The notes under the pieces are model-generated. The model was given only the letters and a program-made list of their open reading frames with translations, was not told the origin of the DNA and did not search any database. A stretch of 64,000 nt of DNA from Magnetospira sp. QH-2 (GTDB taxonomy: Bacteria > Pseudomonadota > Alphaproteobacteria > Rhodospirillales > Magnetospiraceae): NCBI RefSeq assembly GCF_000968135.1, contig NZ_FO538765.1:883819-947818 (forward strand). The letters run 5' to 3'. This document shows, in pieces, positions 47,313-54,850 of this stretch (the first letter of the stretch is position 1; the number at the start of each line of letters is the position of its first letter). A program made the position numbers and the translations under genes.

Positions 47313-47687
47313 GACTGATTTCGGCCCATTTACGATTGTCGCGCAAGAGGGCGTTAGCAAGGATCCCGAGCTTTCGGATGATGGCGGGGAGCGCGACCTT
47401 GGGGGGTTTTCCTGCGGTGATCAAGGCGTCGTACTTCTGCTTCATATGGGGATTGTGTCGCATGGCGACGAGGGTCGCCATGTAGACGGCCTGTCTGACA
47501 TGAGCGCGGCCACCGCGGATATGTCGCCTGCCCTTGAAGGAGCCGCATCGGCGATCCAGCTGTGCAATGCGGCCCAACCTTGGCGGTCATTGCCGAATTT
47601 CCGTCCATTGCTCTGGGGGTGGAGATAGGCATCGAGGGATGCCTTGGAGACGTCGATTCCGACGACGGTTGGTGTATACTGGTTCAT
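47308..47687 (-). pseudogene. IS110-family transposase remnant, internally deleted (element A)
   Basis: The N-terminus MNQYTPTVVGIDVSKASLDA followed by YL is the DEDD-type start of IS110 transposases. After only about 35 residues the sequence changes frame to LDRRCGSFKGRRHIRGGRAHV, then Y-M-A-T-L-V-A-M-R-H-N-P and ALLRDN, the C-terminal Transposase_20 end. About 200 central residues are missing. This is a different IS110 element from the two copies at 50-55 kb. It follows the half palindrome at 47295 and ends beside a dispersed repeat at 47732. Confidence 0.85.
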
Positions 47688-47731
47688 CTTGACCATGGTC
47701 CTGTGCTTGTCATGCGGGGCGCGATCCCCTG

Positions 47732-47868
47732 GCATCCTTGAGCTTACAGCCCTTGGACAAGCTCAGGGTGAGGCTAACATGTTGAAAGTTCAAAGGCCCT
47801 CGTGCTGAGCTTGTCGAAGCATGTGTCGCCACGCGCTCAAAATCGGACTTTCTCAGCAGCCTGTTAGA
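47732..47868 (-). repeat. Dispersed repeat B, empty site
   Basis: Read on the minus strand it begins AACAGGCTGCTGAGAAAGTC, continues with GCTTCGACAAGCTCAGCACG (a REP-like palindromic word) and ends in GATGCCAG. The same repeat occurs at both flanks of the IS110 copies, where it is split at GGCTG-CT. Here it is uninterrupted, so it shows the empty insertion site. Confidence 0.85.
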
Positions 47869-48067
47869 GACCCGAACCGACCGCGATGGCCGCAATGACG
47901 CCCACAATGCCCGCGAACACAACGCCGTTGATCAGGCCGCTGCTGGCCCGGTTGGGCAAGGCATGACGCTGGACGGTGCTGAGGTGGCAGTAGCCCGCGG
48001 GCCGTCTGAAACCCCAGGCGAATCCCACCGCAAAAGCGGCGGCTGCAAAGATCACGATGGTGCCCAT
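47864..48067 (-). CDS. Small membrane protein, probably 3'-truncated
   Basis: A 67-aa protein with two hydrophobic helices (IVIFAAAAFAVGFAWGF and GVVFAGIVGVIAAIAVGSG) and a GGAGAG ribosome site before the ATG. I do not recognise a family. Its TAA stop lies in the CTAACAGGCTG edge of dispersed repeat B, so the last residues may come from repeat insertion and the natural end may be lost. Confidence 0.55.
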   Translation of the reverse strand: MGTIVIFAAAAFAVGFAWGFRRPAGYCHLSTVQRHALPNRASSGLINGVVFAGIVGVIAAIAVGSGL

Positions 48068-48227
48068 TGACTCTCCAGTCTGCTCTATGAGGGGCTATAA
48101 CATATCTATTGCTCAGGCGTGAAGCTTTTCACGATAGCGCGAACGCGCCATCATGATCGTCGGATGAGGGATAGATATCATCGACGTGATTCATGGATGT
48201 TGGGGCGGGCTGGCTACCGCTCAGGCT

Positions 48228-49095
48228 TTAAAATTTGCCGTTTTCATTTTTCCACGCCCTGCGTGGGGCGATGGTTTCGATGGTGTCCCAATGCTCGACA
48301 AGCCTGCCGTCAGAGACCCGAAAGAGATCGTAGAAAGCACTATGGGCGCCGCCAAAATAACCCTCGCTGACACCCAGGACAAAATTGCCCTCCGCCAGAA
48401 CACGATGAACCCGACGGTAGTCCGGTGACTTGTGACCTGAATCCGAAGCTTCTAGATCACGTCGTGTTTGATCGGATTCGATCAAACATGAAAAACGTGA
48501 TCGATTCCAATAAGGTCGCGCGTGTCTAGCGGGTCCGATTGGACCCGACACGCGCTAGGGCTTGCCGCAATGTGGAAAGGTCGTCACCGCGATGCGGGCT
48601 GTGTTCGGCGAAAACGTCTTGGTTGACGAAATCCGGCAAGCGATCCAACCGGCCCTCGACCAGCACGGTTTCCAGGTAGGATCGAACCAGGAACCGGTTG
48701 GGTTCGGTCTGTTCAAGATCGACCGCCTCGGTGGGGCCATCCACCATGCTGCGACCGGATGGATTGAGCGCCTGTCTTGCCTGGATGTTGTCCCAGTGCT
48801 CCACCGCCTGTCCCTCTTCGAAGCGGAACACTTCGAAACCGATATTCCGGCGCGAGAAGTCATATTCCGTATGGGCGAAAACGAAATCGCCGTCTTCGAA
48901 TGCCCGCACGATATTGACCCGGGGAGAAGTCTTCGAAAGCCGCTGAAACAGCTCGGCCAGCCCTTCGCTTCCTTCATGGGTTTGAGGGTTGTGCTGAACG
49001 TATTTTGCTTCGTTGACCACAGCGACAGGGCCCGGGTCGCCTGTCTCGATGCTTTTCAGCAGGGCCCTTATGCGATCTTTGTTTGCCAAGGTCAT
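48228..49095 (-). pseudogene. SnoaL/NTF2-like gene split by a mobile repeat
   Basis: The 5' part encodes a polyketide-cyclase-like (SnoaL, NTF2 fold) protein from MTLANKDRIRALLKSIETGD through two homologous halves (Q-A-V-E-H-W-D-N-I) up to LSTLRQAL. There a 99-base CTAG-flanked element is inserted and the frame then ends in a stop. Removing the element plus one CTAG restores one frame, LRQAL-EASDSGHKSPDYRRV, which continues to R-L-V-E-H-W-D-T-I-E-T-I and a natural stop at 48228. The intact protein would be about 254 aa. Such proteins bind or isomerise small hydrophobic molecules; the substrate is unknown. Confidence 0.88.
48452..48558. repeat. CTAG-flanked 99-bp mobile repeat, copy 2 (gene-disrupting)
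   Basis: A 99-base core between CTAG words, inserted in the SnoaL-like gene. The net gain of 103 bases shifts the reading frame. It matches the copy at 50188 at all but one position as far as I can compare. Confidence 0.93.
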
Positions 49096-49213
49096 TGTCC
49101 ATCACTCCATTAGGGAGAGAAAAGCGATTTACTGTTTGTAGAGACGGGGTCCCATCTATAGCCTCATAAGCCTAGCCGCGCGGCAACTGACTGAATAGAG
49201 AAGAGAGGGACCG

Positions 49214-49855
49214 ATGTCGTCGGAGATCGTTTTTTATGGGTCGTTGTCCAGCCCCTATTGCTACTTGGCTCTGGACCGCCTTGATAAGATCGCCCGCGAC
49301 ACACGCGTCTCGATCATCATGCGCCCGGTGCTGCCGGGAGTCCTGCGTATGACGGATTTCTGGACCGACACGCCCCGGATGGAATTGGTCTATTTCGATA
49401 TTGATGTGGCCCGGACAGCGGATTTTTTGGGTCTTTCCTACGGCGAGCCCGCGCCGAGTCCGGTTGCCTGGGTTGAAGGCGGCGTCTGGAAGCCGGGTCC
49501 GGACCAACGGCGAGCCTTCCGGCTCTACAACTTGCTTTTTCAAGCACATCAGCGATCCAAGGGATACGATCTCTATGCCTCCTTGATGCGCCTGATCTGG
49601 TCCGGACAAACGACGGGATGGGATGAAGCGCCGCACCTATCCGGTTGTCTTGAGGCCTGTGGGCTGTCCGCCGACCTGATCGAGCAGCCCGACATGTTGA
49701 CCAAGGACGCGGAAAGCCATTTTGCGTCGAACCAGAAGGCTTTGCTTGAGTCCGGTCATTGGGGGGTGCCGACGTTTTCTTGGAACGGAGAACCGTTTTT
49801 CGGCCAAGACCGGTTGGATCAGCTTCTCTGGCGGATCGAAAGCTCTCGAGTCTGA
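49214..49855 (+). CDS. DsbA-family / 2-hydroxychromene-2-carboxylate isomerase-like protein
   Basis: A 213-aa thioredoxin-fold protein of the kappa-GST/DsbA group: VFYGSLSSPYCYLALDRL at the start with S-S-P-Y in place of a CxxC motif, a helical insertion (about 60-165), and W-G-V-P-T-F-S-W-N-G with the cis-proline, then F-F-G-Q-D-R-L at the end. These enzymes use glutathione to isomerise aromatic or related compounds; the substrate here is unknown. It is next to the split SnoaL gene (divergent), another small-molecule protein. Confidence 0.88.
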   Translation: MSSEIVFYGSLSSPYCYLALDRLDKIARDTRVSIIMRPVLPGVLRMTDFWTDTPRMELVYFDIDVARTADFLGLSYGEPAPSPVAWVEGGVWKPGPDQRRAFRLYNLLFQAHQRSKGYDLYASLMRLIWSGQTTGWDEAPHLSGCLEACGLSADLIEQPDMLTKDAESHFASNQKALLESGHWGVPTFSWNGEPFFGQDRLDQLLWRIESSRV

Positions 49856-50156
49856 AGGACGAGATCCCGCGTCATGGCGACACCCCCCAGACAGCGTCTC
49901 GTTCAAAGGGGATCCTATCCAATTTCCGCCGCCCTCAAGATTGTTTTCCCCTGCCTGTTCAGCGGGTTCCATGGAACGCCAAAGGCTTAAGCAGGCTGCT
50001 GAATAAGTGTTGTCCGACGGCCCGCTTCGCCCTTCGTCCCTCGACAAGCTCGGGATGAGGAAGCTCAAGGTGAGGCTAACAGGTTGAAAGGTCAAAGGCC
50101 CTTATGCTGAGCTTGTCGAAGCATGTGTCGCCACAGGCTCGAAATCGGACCTTTTC
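49856..50156. repeat. Intergenic region with dispersed-repeat B sequences
   Basis: No gene. It contains AAGCAGGCTGCTGAATAAG at about 49987, a partial second copy of the repeat B head, then CTCGACAAGCTCGGGATGAG, and from about 50060 the tail of the repeat B copy (GCTTGTCGAAGCATGTGTCG...) that is interrupted by the IS at 50157. Confidence 0.7.
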
Positions 50157-50187
50157 AGATGGCGGTAATCGAGCAGTCAGGGATTGC

Positions 50188-50294
50188 CTAGATCACGTCG
50201 TGTTTGATCGGATTCGATCAAACATAAAAAACGTGATCGATTCCAATAAGGTCGCGCGTGTCTAGCGGGTCCGATTGGACCCGACACGCGCTAG
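50188..50294. repeat. CTAG-flanked 99-bp mobile repeat, copy 3 (inside IS copy 1)
   Basis: It is inserted in the 5' non-coding part of IS copy 1. The other IS copy reads GCCTAAACAG at the same place, giving the empty site. Here it is GCCTAG-element-CTAGACAG. Confidence 0.93.
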
Positions 50295-50372
50295 ACAGTC
50301 AGCTGGTCTCCACACTCGGTCTTGATCAAGTATCCGGGTCAATTCCTGGACATGGAACAGAGGAGACCAGCT

Positions 50373-51404
50373 ATGGAGTATTTTGTTGGAATGGACGTAT
50401 CGATGGCAAGCATTTCGATCTGTGAGATTGATGCAAAGGGAACCGTCATTCGCGAAGGCAAGGTGTCAAGCACACCCGAGGCGGTCGCCACTTGGCTCGA
50501 GGAAAGCGGGCGTGGCTTTGCGCGAATTGGGTTGGAAGCTGGCCCTCTGGCGCCTTGGCTGTACGCAGGACTGTCCAGTCGGGGCCTCCCTGTGATTTGT
50601 ATCGAGACCCGGCAAATGAAGGCCTTTGCCAGCGCCAGCCCAGTCAAGACGGACCGTCGCGACGCCCGCTCGATCAGGTCGGCGGACAGAACCGGTTTGT
50701 ACCGCGCGACCCACGTCAAGACCGCGCGCAGTCAGGAGCTCCGGATGGTGCTGACCCATCGGGAGACCCTGGTTCATCAGGTCCGTCAGTTGTCCAATAC
50801 GGTACGAGGAACATTGAAAGCTTTCGGCCTCAAGGTCGGTATGGCGCGCGGACGCCTTTTCGCGGCGCGGGTTCGGGAATTGACGGCTGATAACCCGCAC
50901 CTCAGCGCAGCCGCCGAGCCGCTCTTGCTTGCGCGCCAAGCCTTGCTCGAACAACTCGACAAGCTCGACCGGCAGGTTCATGCCGCTGCGCGCGATGATA
51001 GCGTTTGCCGGCGCCTGATGACCGTTCCCGGCGTCGGCCCGGTTACCGCCCTCGCTTTCAGGACAGGACTCGACGTGCCGGAACGGTTTCAAAAGTCGGT
51101 CATGGTCGGCGCCCACTTCGGGCTTGTCCCACGCAGATACGCCTCGGGAGAGCAGGACCGAAGCGGCCCCATCAGCAAGTGCGGAGATGCCATGGTTCGT
51201 TGGCTTTTGTTCGAGGCCGCCAATGCACTTCTCACTCGAACCCGCCGTTGGTCCTGGCTCAAACACTGGGGGCTCGCGGTCGCCAAAAGGCGCGGGATGA
51301 AACGCGCCAAGGTCGCCGTTGCCCGGCGTCTCGCCGTAATCATGCATCGCATGTGGATCGACGGCACGGACTTCCAGTACCGCAAGGAGGAGACCGCCAT
51401 CTAA
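50373..51404 (+). CDS. IS110-family transposase, copy 1 (carries a substitution cluster)
   Basis: A 343-aa RuvC-like DEDD transposase: V-G-M-D-V-S-M-A-S at the N-terminus, K-T-D-R-R-D-A-R near residue 95, and a C-terminal Transposase_20 domain (TVPGVGPVTALAFRTGLD, then G-L-V-P-R-R-Y-A-S-G). The ATG at 50373 has GAGGAGA upstream. It is almost identical to copy 2, except that right after D-A-R it reads S-I-R-S-A-D-R-T-G instead of L-I-S-Q-A-M-R-T-G, from nine clustered base changes. That segment follows catalytic acidic residues, so copy 1 may be inactive. Confidence 0.95.
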   Translation: MEYFVGMDVSMASISICEIDAKGTVIREGKVSSTPEAVATWLEESGRGFARIGLEAGPLAPWLYAGLSSRGLPVICIETRQMKAFASASPVKTDRRDARSIRSADRTGLYRATHVKTARSQELRMVLTHRETLVHQVRQLSNTVRGTLKAFGLKVGMARGRLFAARVRELTADNPHLSAAAEPLLLARQALLEQLDKLDRQVHAAARDDSVCRRLMTVPGVGPVTALAFRTGLDVPERFQKSVMVGAHFGLVPRRYASGEQDRSGPISKCGDAMVRWLLFEAANALLTRTRRWSWLKHWGLAVAKRRGMKRAKVAVARRLAVIMHRMWIDGTDFQYRKEETAI

Positions 51405-51648
51405 ACACAACGAAAACCGAGATCGCCTGAAGGGCGGCCAGGACGCGTGGCGACGCGCGGGGCTCGGATGACAGCGCGCAGGCTGCAGTGGCGTAAGACC
51501 ACGCTTTTCAGATTGCTGCACCCGATCCCCCTTGATCCCCATCATGCGGCGACGACGTCGACCGCGGACAGAAGCAAAGGGCGCCACATAACCCAGGTTC
51601 AAACCGACGGCTTGGAAATCAGCTTGACTCAAATGACTCGATTACAGA
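51405..51648 (+). ncRNA. Candidate bridge (seek) RNA of IS element B
   Basis: This is the 3' non-coding region of the IS, identical or nearly so in both copies. At 51479-51486 it reads CAGGCTGC and at 51504-51511 CTTTTCAG, either side of a GTGG/CCAC hairpin. These correspond to the left half of the target (top strand CAGGCTG-CT) and the complement of its right half (CT-GAAAAG). A second pair, ACAGAAG (51568) and CGCCACAT (51582), resembles the IS ends. This fits the paired guide loops of IS110-family bridge RNAs, placed downstream as in the IS1111 group. Transcript ends are unknown. Confidence 0.6.
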
Positions 51649-51657
51649 AGCAGCCTG

Positions 51658-52503
51658 TTAGGTGGTTGACGGCATTTGCTCGATGATATCGGCCACGGAG
51701 CGGGCGTCGGTTTCAGAGTCGCGAACCAATTGATCAAAATGATTTGTCAGCGCCTGAATCTGACGGTTTTCCCGAAAGGCCATATAGTAGCGGCCGATAT
51801 AAACCACAGCCACCAGCGGACCGAATATGGTGAGGGGAGAAGAAAAAACGACCTTGGAATCATAAAGATACATCCGTAATGAGGGGTACAAGTTACGGCA
51901 TTTCTCTGCCATATATTCAATCTGTTCCCGGCGCGCGGCTTTGGGGAGCCCCCGCCAATAGCCCTCTCCCCGGCTGAGGGATTCCACCCACTCCCGCGAT
52001 ACACAAATCTCATAATCCGAACCTGGTCTATGCAGCCATTTGGCCTTATCCCGAACGGCGGCGACGGCTTGTTCAGGGGTTTTGTCGAGGAACCTTGCAT
52101 ACTCGAAACCGATGACCGCATCCGTTTTCAAAATGTCCGGCAACGTCGCCGGTACATGGCGGATTTTGTACCCGGCGGACTCCCGATGCCATTCGTCTAT
52201 CTGGGCATCCGTCGGCGTGCGATCCGCTTCGGTCATGCGGAATGACGCATCAAGCAGATCAGCGGTGGTTTCGCTCCTTTCGGTCAAAGCCAGCAGCCAG
52301 TCAACGCTGACACCCAGCGCCACCGCGCATTCCGCCGCGAGATGGGCGTTAGGAAGGCGGGTTTCATCCTCGCTCAGCAACTGCGCAATGGTAGACCGGT
52401 CCACGCCGGTGGTGCGCGCCAAAGCGCTGCGGCTCAAAGAATTGCGTTTCATCGCAAGGTCGAGGCGCGTTCGGAAAACGTGAGCCCGTTCGAGTTTATC
52501 CAT
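51658..52503 (-). CDS. XRE-family HTH protein with C-terminal effector-like region
   Basis: A 281-aa protein. Residues 10-75 form a helix-turn-helix of the Cro/C1 type (SALARTTGVDRSTIAQLLSE). The remainder (about 95-275) is a mixed domain with AGYKIRHVPATLPDILKTD and AVIGFEYARFLDKT-EQAVA, reminiscent of the putative sensor region of some XRE regulators that follow the pattern L-P-x-L-x-x-T-x-x-Y. The TAA stop lies at the very edge of the IS-bearing repeat B (CTAACAGGCTG), so the tail may be truncated. It is cargo between the two inverted IS copies. Confidence 0.8.
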   Translation of the reverse strand: MDKLERAHVFRTRLDLAMKRNSLSRSALARTTGVDRSTIAQLLSEDETRLPNAHLAAECAVALGVSVDWLLALTERSETTADLLDASFRMTEADRTPTDAQIDEWHRESAGYKIRHVPATLPDILKTDAVIGFEYARFLDKTPEQAVAAVRDKAKWLHRPGSDYEICVSREWVESLSRGEGYWRGLPKAARREQIEYMAEKCRNLYPSLRMYLYDSKVVFSSPLTIFGPLVAVVYIGRYYMAFRENRQIQALTNHFDQLVRDSETDARSVADIIEQMPSTT

Positions 52504-52623
52504 GCGCTATAAATATCACCTATGTTTAATAAAAACAACAAATGATAAAAATCACTGCGTAAACGCAATATTACCGCGCTTCGTGATTTTTGCTATTGAG
52601 AGGGCAGGGGCCCGCAAGGAACA
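52504..52623. promoter_or_regulatory. Divergent AT-rich promoter region
   Basis: 120 bases between the XRE gene and the DUF2061 gene, richer in A/T than the surroundings (ATGTTTAATAAAAACAACAA), consistent with promoters on both strands, perhaps controlled by the XRE protein. No operator repeat stands out. Confidence 0.35.
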
Positions 52624-52830
52624 ATGGAAATGGACTCGGCAACGCGCACGATCGTGAAATCCTTCTCATGGCAAGCCATGGGAATGGTGACCATGACGGC
52701 CATCAGCTATCCCCATACCGAGTCATTGATGAGTGCCCTGACACTGGCCCTCACCTCATCCGCAAGCGGGTTCGTGTTCTTCTTGATGCACGAGAGAATT
52801 TGGAATGTCATACGGTGGGGGCGCAAGTAA
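52624..52830 (+). CDS. DUF2061 small membrane protein
   Basis: A 68-aa protein with the DUF2061 pattern: R-T-I-V-K-S-F-S-W-Q, two hydrophobic helices (about 15-33 and 38-54) and the ending H-E-R-I-W-N-V-I-R-W-G-R. Members are inner-membrane proteins found alone or beside sulfur-assimilation genes; the function is unknown. It lies between the two IS copies with the XRE and OB-fold genes. Confidence 0.88.
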   Translation: MEMDSATRTIVKSFSWQAMGMVTMTAISYPHTESLMSALTLALTSSASGFVFFLMHERIWNVIRWGRK

Positions 52831-52879
52831 GCCGACCTCATAGCCGTTTTTGACCATTCGGAGGGCGGCCCCGTGAACC

Positions 52880-53251
52880 CTACTTGGCGGGCTTGAAGGC
52901 CGCTTTTTCAACCAATACCGGGTAGAAATAGCCCATGCCGAAATCGACATCGAGTTTCACGGTCCCGGTTGCCGAGATCTCGTCGCCTACCTTTGCCGTT
53001 TCCTGGCTGGTGAAGATCACCTTGCCGGTTTTGCCGGAACCCGTGCCATCCTGCATATGGATAAAATTGCGTTTCATAATGTCGTTGTTCACCTTGACAA
53101 CCTGACCGGTGACAGTGACTTGTTTGCCGCCAAGCTCACTCCGTTTGGCATGCAAATCAGCGACGGTCACAAGTTCAGCCGACATGGCGGTGGAAGGGAG
53201 GGTAAAAGCGGTTAGTGCCAATACAATGAGAGATTGAGCTGCGGTTTTCAT
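52880..53251 (-). CDS. Periplasmic OB-fold protein
   Basis: A 123-aa protein. A signal peptide (QSLIVLALTAFTLPSTAMSA) is followed by an OB-fold-like domain: GGKQVTVTGQVVKVNNDIM, NFIHMQDGTGSGKTGKVIF and KVGDEISATGTVKLDVDFG, the strand pattern of the bacterial OB-fold/tRNA-anticodon-like periplasmic proteins. The ATG at 53251 is chosen; the open frame upstream is not plausible. Function unknown. Confidence 0.75.
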   Translation of the reverse strand: MKTAAQSLIVLALTAFTLPSTAMSAELVTVADLHAKRSELGGKQVTVTGQVVKVNNDIMKRNFIHMQDGTGSGKTGKVIFTSQETAKVGDEISATGTVKLDVDFGMGYFYPVLVEKAAFKPAK

Positions 53252-53347
53252 TGAAAAATCCTGAAAAATAGGGGCAAAGCGCATCATCCCATTGTCGCCA
53301 TGAGAGATCAAGGAGCAGAGGCGAATTGCCGCCAATACGCCGCCACA

Positions 53348-53452
53348 CGAGATCACGTCGTGCTTGATCGGATTTGATCAATCACGAAAAAAGTGGTCGA
53401 TTCCGATAAAGTCGCGTGTGCAACGGGTCCGATTGGATCCGGCGGGCGCCAA
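53348..53452. repeat. Old, diverged copy of the CTAG-flanked repeat
   Basis: GAGATCACGTCGTGCTTGATC through GGGTCCGATTGG aligns over the whole length with the young copies but with many changes. The flanking words are CGAG and CCAA rather than CTAG. It abuts the AACAGGCTGC edge of repeat B. Confidence 0.75.
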
Positions 53453-53461
53453 CAGGCTGCT

Positions 53462-54850
53462 TCTGTAATCGAGTCTTTTGAGTCAAGCTGATTTCCAAGC
53501 CGTCGGTTTGAACCTGGGGTATGTGGCGCCCTTTGCTTCTGTCCGCGGTCGACGTCGTCGCCGCATGATGGGGATCAAGGGGGATCGGGTGCAGCAATCT
53601 GAAAAGCGTGGTCTTACGCCACTGCAGCCTGCGCGCTGTCATCCGAGCCCCGCGCGTCGCCACGCGTCCTGGCCGCCCTTCAGGCGATCTCGGTTTTCGT
53701 TGTGTTTAGATGGCGGTCTCCTCCTTGCGGTACTGGAAGTCCGTGCCGTCGATCCACATGCGATGCATGATTACGGCGAGACGCCGGGCAACGGCTACCT
53801 TGGCGCGTTTCATCCCGCGCCTTTTGGCGACCGCGAGCCCCCAGTGTTTGAGCCAGGACCAACGGCGGGTTCGAGTGAGAAGTGCATTGGCGGCCTCGAA
53901 CAAAAGCCAACGAACCATGGCATCTCCGCACTTGCTGATGGGGCCGCTTCGGTCCTGCTCTCCCGAGGCGTATCTGCGTGGGACAAGCCCGAAGTGGGCG
54001 CCGACCATGACCGACTTTTGAAACCGTTCCGGCACGTCGAGTCCTGTCCTGAAAGCGAGGGCGGTAACTGGGCCGACGCCGGGAACGGTCATCAGGCGCC
54101 GGCAAACGCTATCATCGCGCGCAGCGGCATGAACCTGCCGGTCGAGCTTGTCGAGTTGTTCGAGCAAGGCTTGGCGCGCAAGCAAGAGCGGCTCGGCGGC
54201 TGCGCTGAGGTGCGGGTTATCAGCCGTCAATTCCCGAACCCGCGCCGCGAAAAGGCGTCCGCGCGCCATACCGACCTTGAGGCCGAAAGCTTTCAATGTT
54301 CCTCGTACCGTATTGGACAACTGACGGACCTGATGAACCAGGGTCTCCCGATGGGTCAGCACCATCCGGAGCTCCTGACTGCGCGCGGTCTTGACGTGGG
54401 TCGCGCGGTACAAACCGGTCCGCATCGCCTGGCTGATCAAGCGGGCGTCGCGACGGTCCGTCTTGACTGGGCTGGCGCTGGCAAAGGCCTTCATTTGCCG
54501 GGTCTCGATACAAATCACAGGGAGGCCCCGACTGGACAGTCCTGCGTACAGCCAAGGCGCCAGAGGGCCAGCTTCCAACCCAATTCGCGCAAAGCCACGC
54601 CCGCTTTCCTCGAGCCAAGTGGCGACCGCCTCGGGTGTGCTTGACACCTTGCCTTCGCGAATGACGGTTCCCTTTGCATCAATCTCACAGATCGAAATGC
54701 TTGCCATCGATACGTCCATTCCAACAAAATACTCCATAGCTGGTCTCCTCTGTTCCATGTCCAGGAATTGACCCGGATACTTGATCAAGACCGAGTGTGG
54801 AGACCAGCTGACTGTTTAGGCAATCCCTGACTGCTCGATTACCGCCATCT
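53462..54850 (-). mobile_element. IS110/IS1111-type insertion sequence, element B copy 2
   Basis: It is 1389 bases, inverted relative to copy 1, and lacks the 103-base insertion. On the plus strand it is inserted between AACAGGCTGCT (ending 53461) and GAAAAAGTCC (from 54851), with CT at both junctions. Subterminal inverted repeats GTAATCGAG (53465) and CTCGATTAC (54834). The two copies flank about 1.8 kb of cargo genes. Confidence 0.9.
53706..54737 (-). CDS. IS110-family transposase, copy 2 (intact)
   Basis: A 343-aa transposase with the N-terminal V-G-M-D-V-S, K-T-D-R-R-D-A-R-L-I-S-Q-A and the C-terminal Transposase_20 domain all present, so it looks catalytically complete. The ATG at 54737 has GAGGAGA upstream. 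The serine of the C-terminal recombinase-like motif lies in the P-R-R-Y-A-S-G region. It acts with an element-encoded bridge RNA in the known family model. Confidence 0.96.
   Translation of the reverse strand: MEYFVGMDVSMASISICEIDAKGTVIREGKVSSTPEAVATWLEESGRGFARIGLEAGPLAPWLYAGLSSRGLPVICIETRQMKAFASASPVKTDRRDARLISQAMRTGLYRATHVKTARSQELRMVLTHRETLVHQVRQLSNTVRGTLKAFGLKVGMARGRLFAARVRELTADNPHLSAAAEPLLLARQALLEQLDKLDRQVHAAARDDSVCRRLMTVPGVGPVTALAFRTGLDVPERFQKSVMVGAHFGLVPRRYASGEQDRSGPISKCGDAMVRWLLFEAANALLTRTRRWSWLKHWGLAVAKRRGMKRAKVAVARRLAVIMHRMWIDGTDFQYRKEETAI

Larger units (their letters stand above)
50157..51648 (+). mobile_element. IS110/IS1111-type insertion sequence, element B copy 1
   Basis: Boundaries come from comparing the interrupted repeat B on each side with the empty site at 47732 and with copy 2. 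The element is 1492 bases, exactly 103 more than copy 2; the excess is the CTAG-flanked repeat at 50188. Nine-base subterminal inverted repeats GGTAATCGAG / CTCGATTAC lie near the ends. The target core is CT (AG on this strand), found at both junctions. There is one transposase gene and a 244-base 3' non-coding region. Confidence 0.88.

Noticed and set aside
49856-50156. Possible small gene in this gap
   Set aside because: Open frames here run through repeat B copies and have no ribosome site or conserved composition.
53478-54644. 388-aa frame antisense to the IS transposase (also at 50466-51632)
   Set aside because: Present in both copies only because the IS is duplicated; composition is that of an antisense frame.
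50157-54850. A true composite transposon formed by the two inverted IS copies
   Set aside because: IS110 elements move as single units by bridge-RNA-guided recombination, and each copy has its own complete target flanks, so two independent insertions explain the arrangement better.
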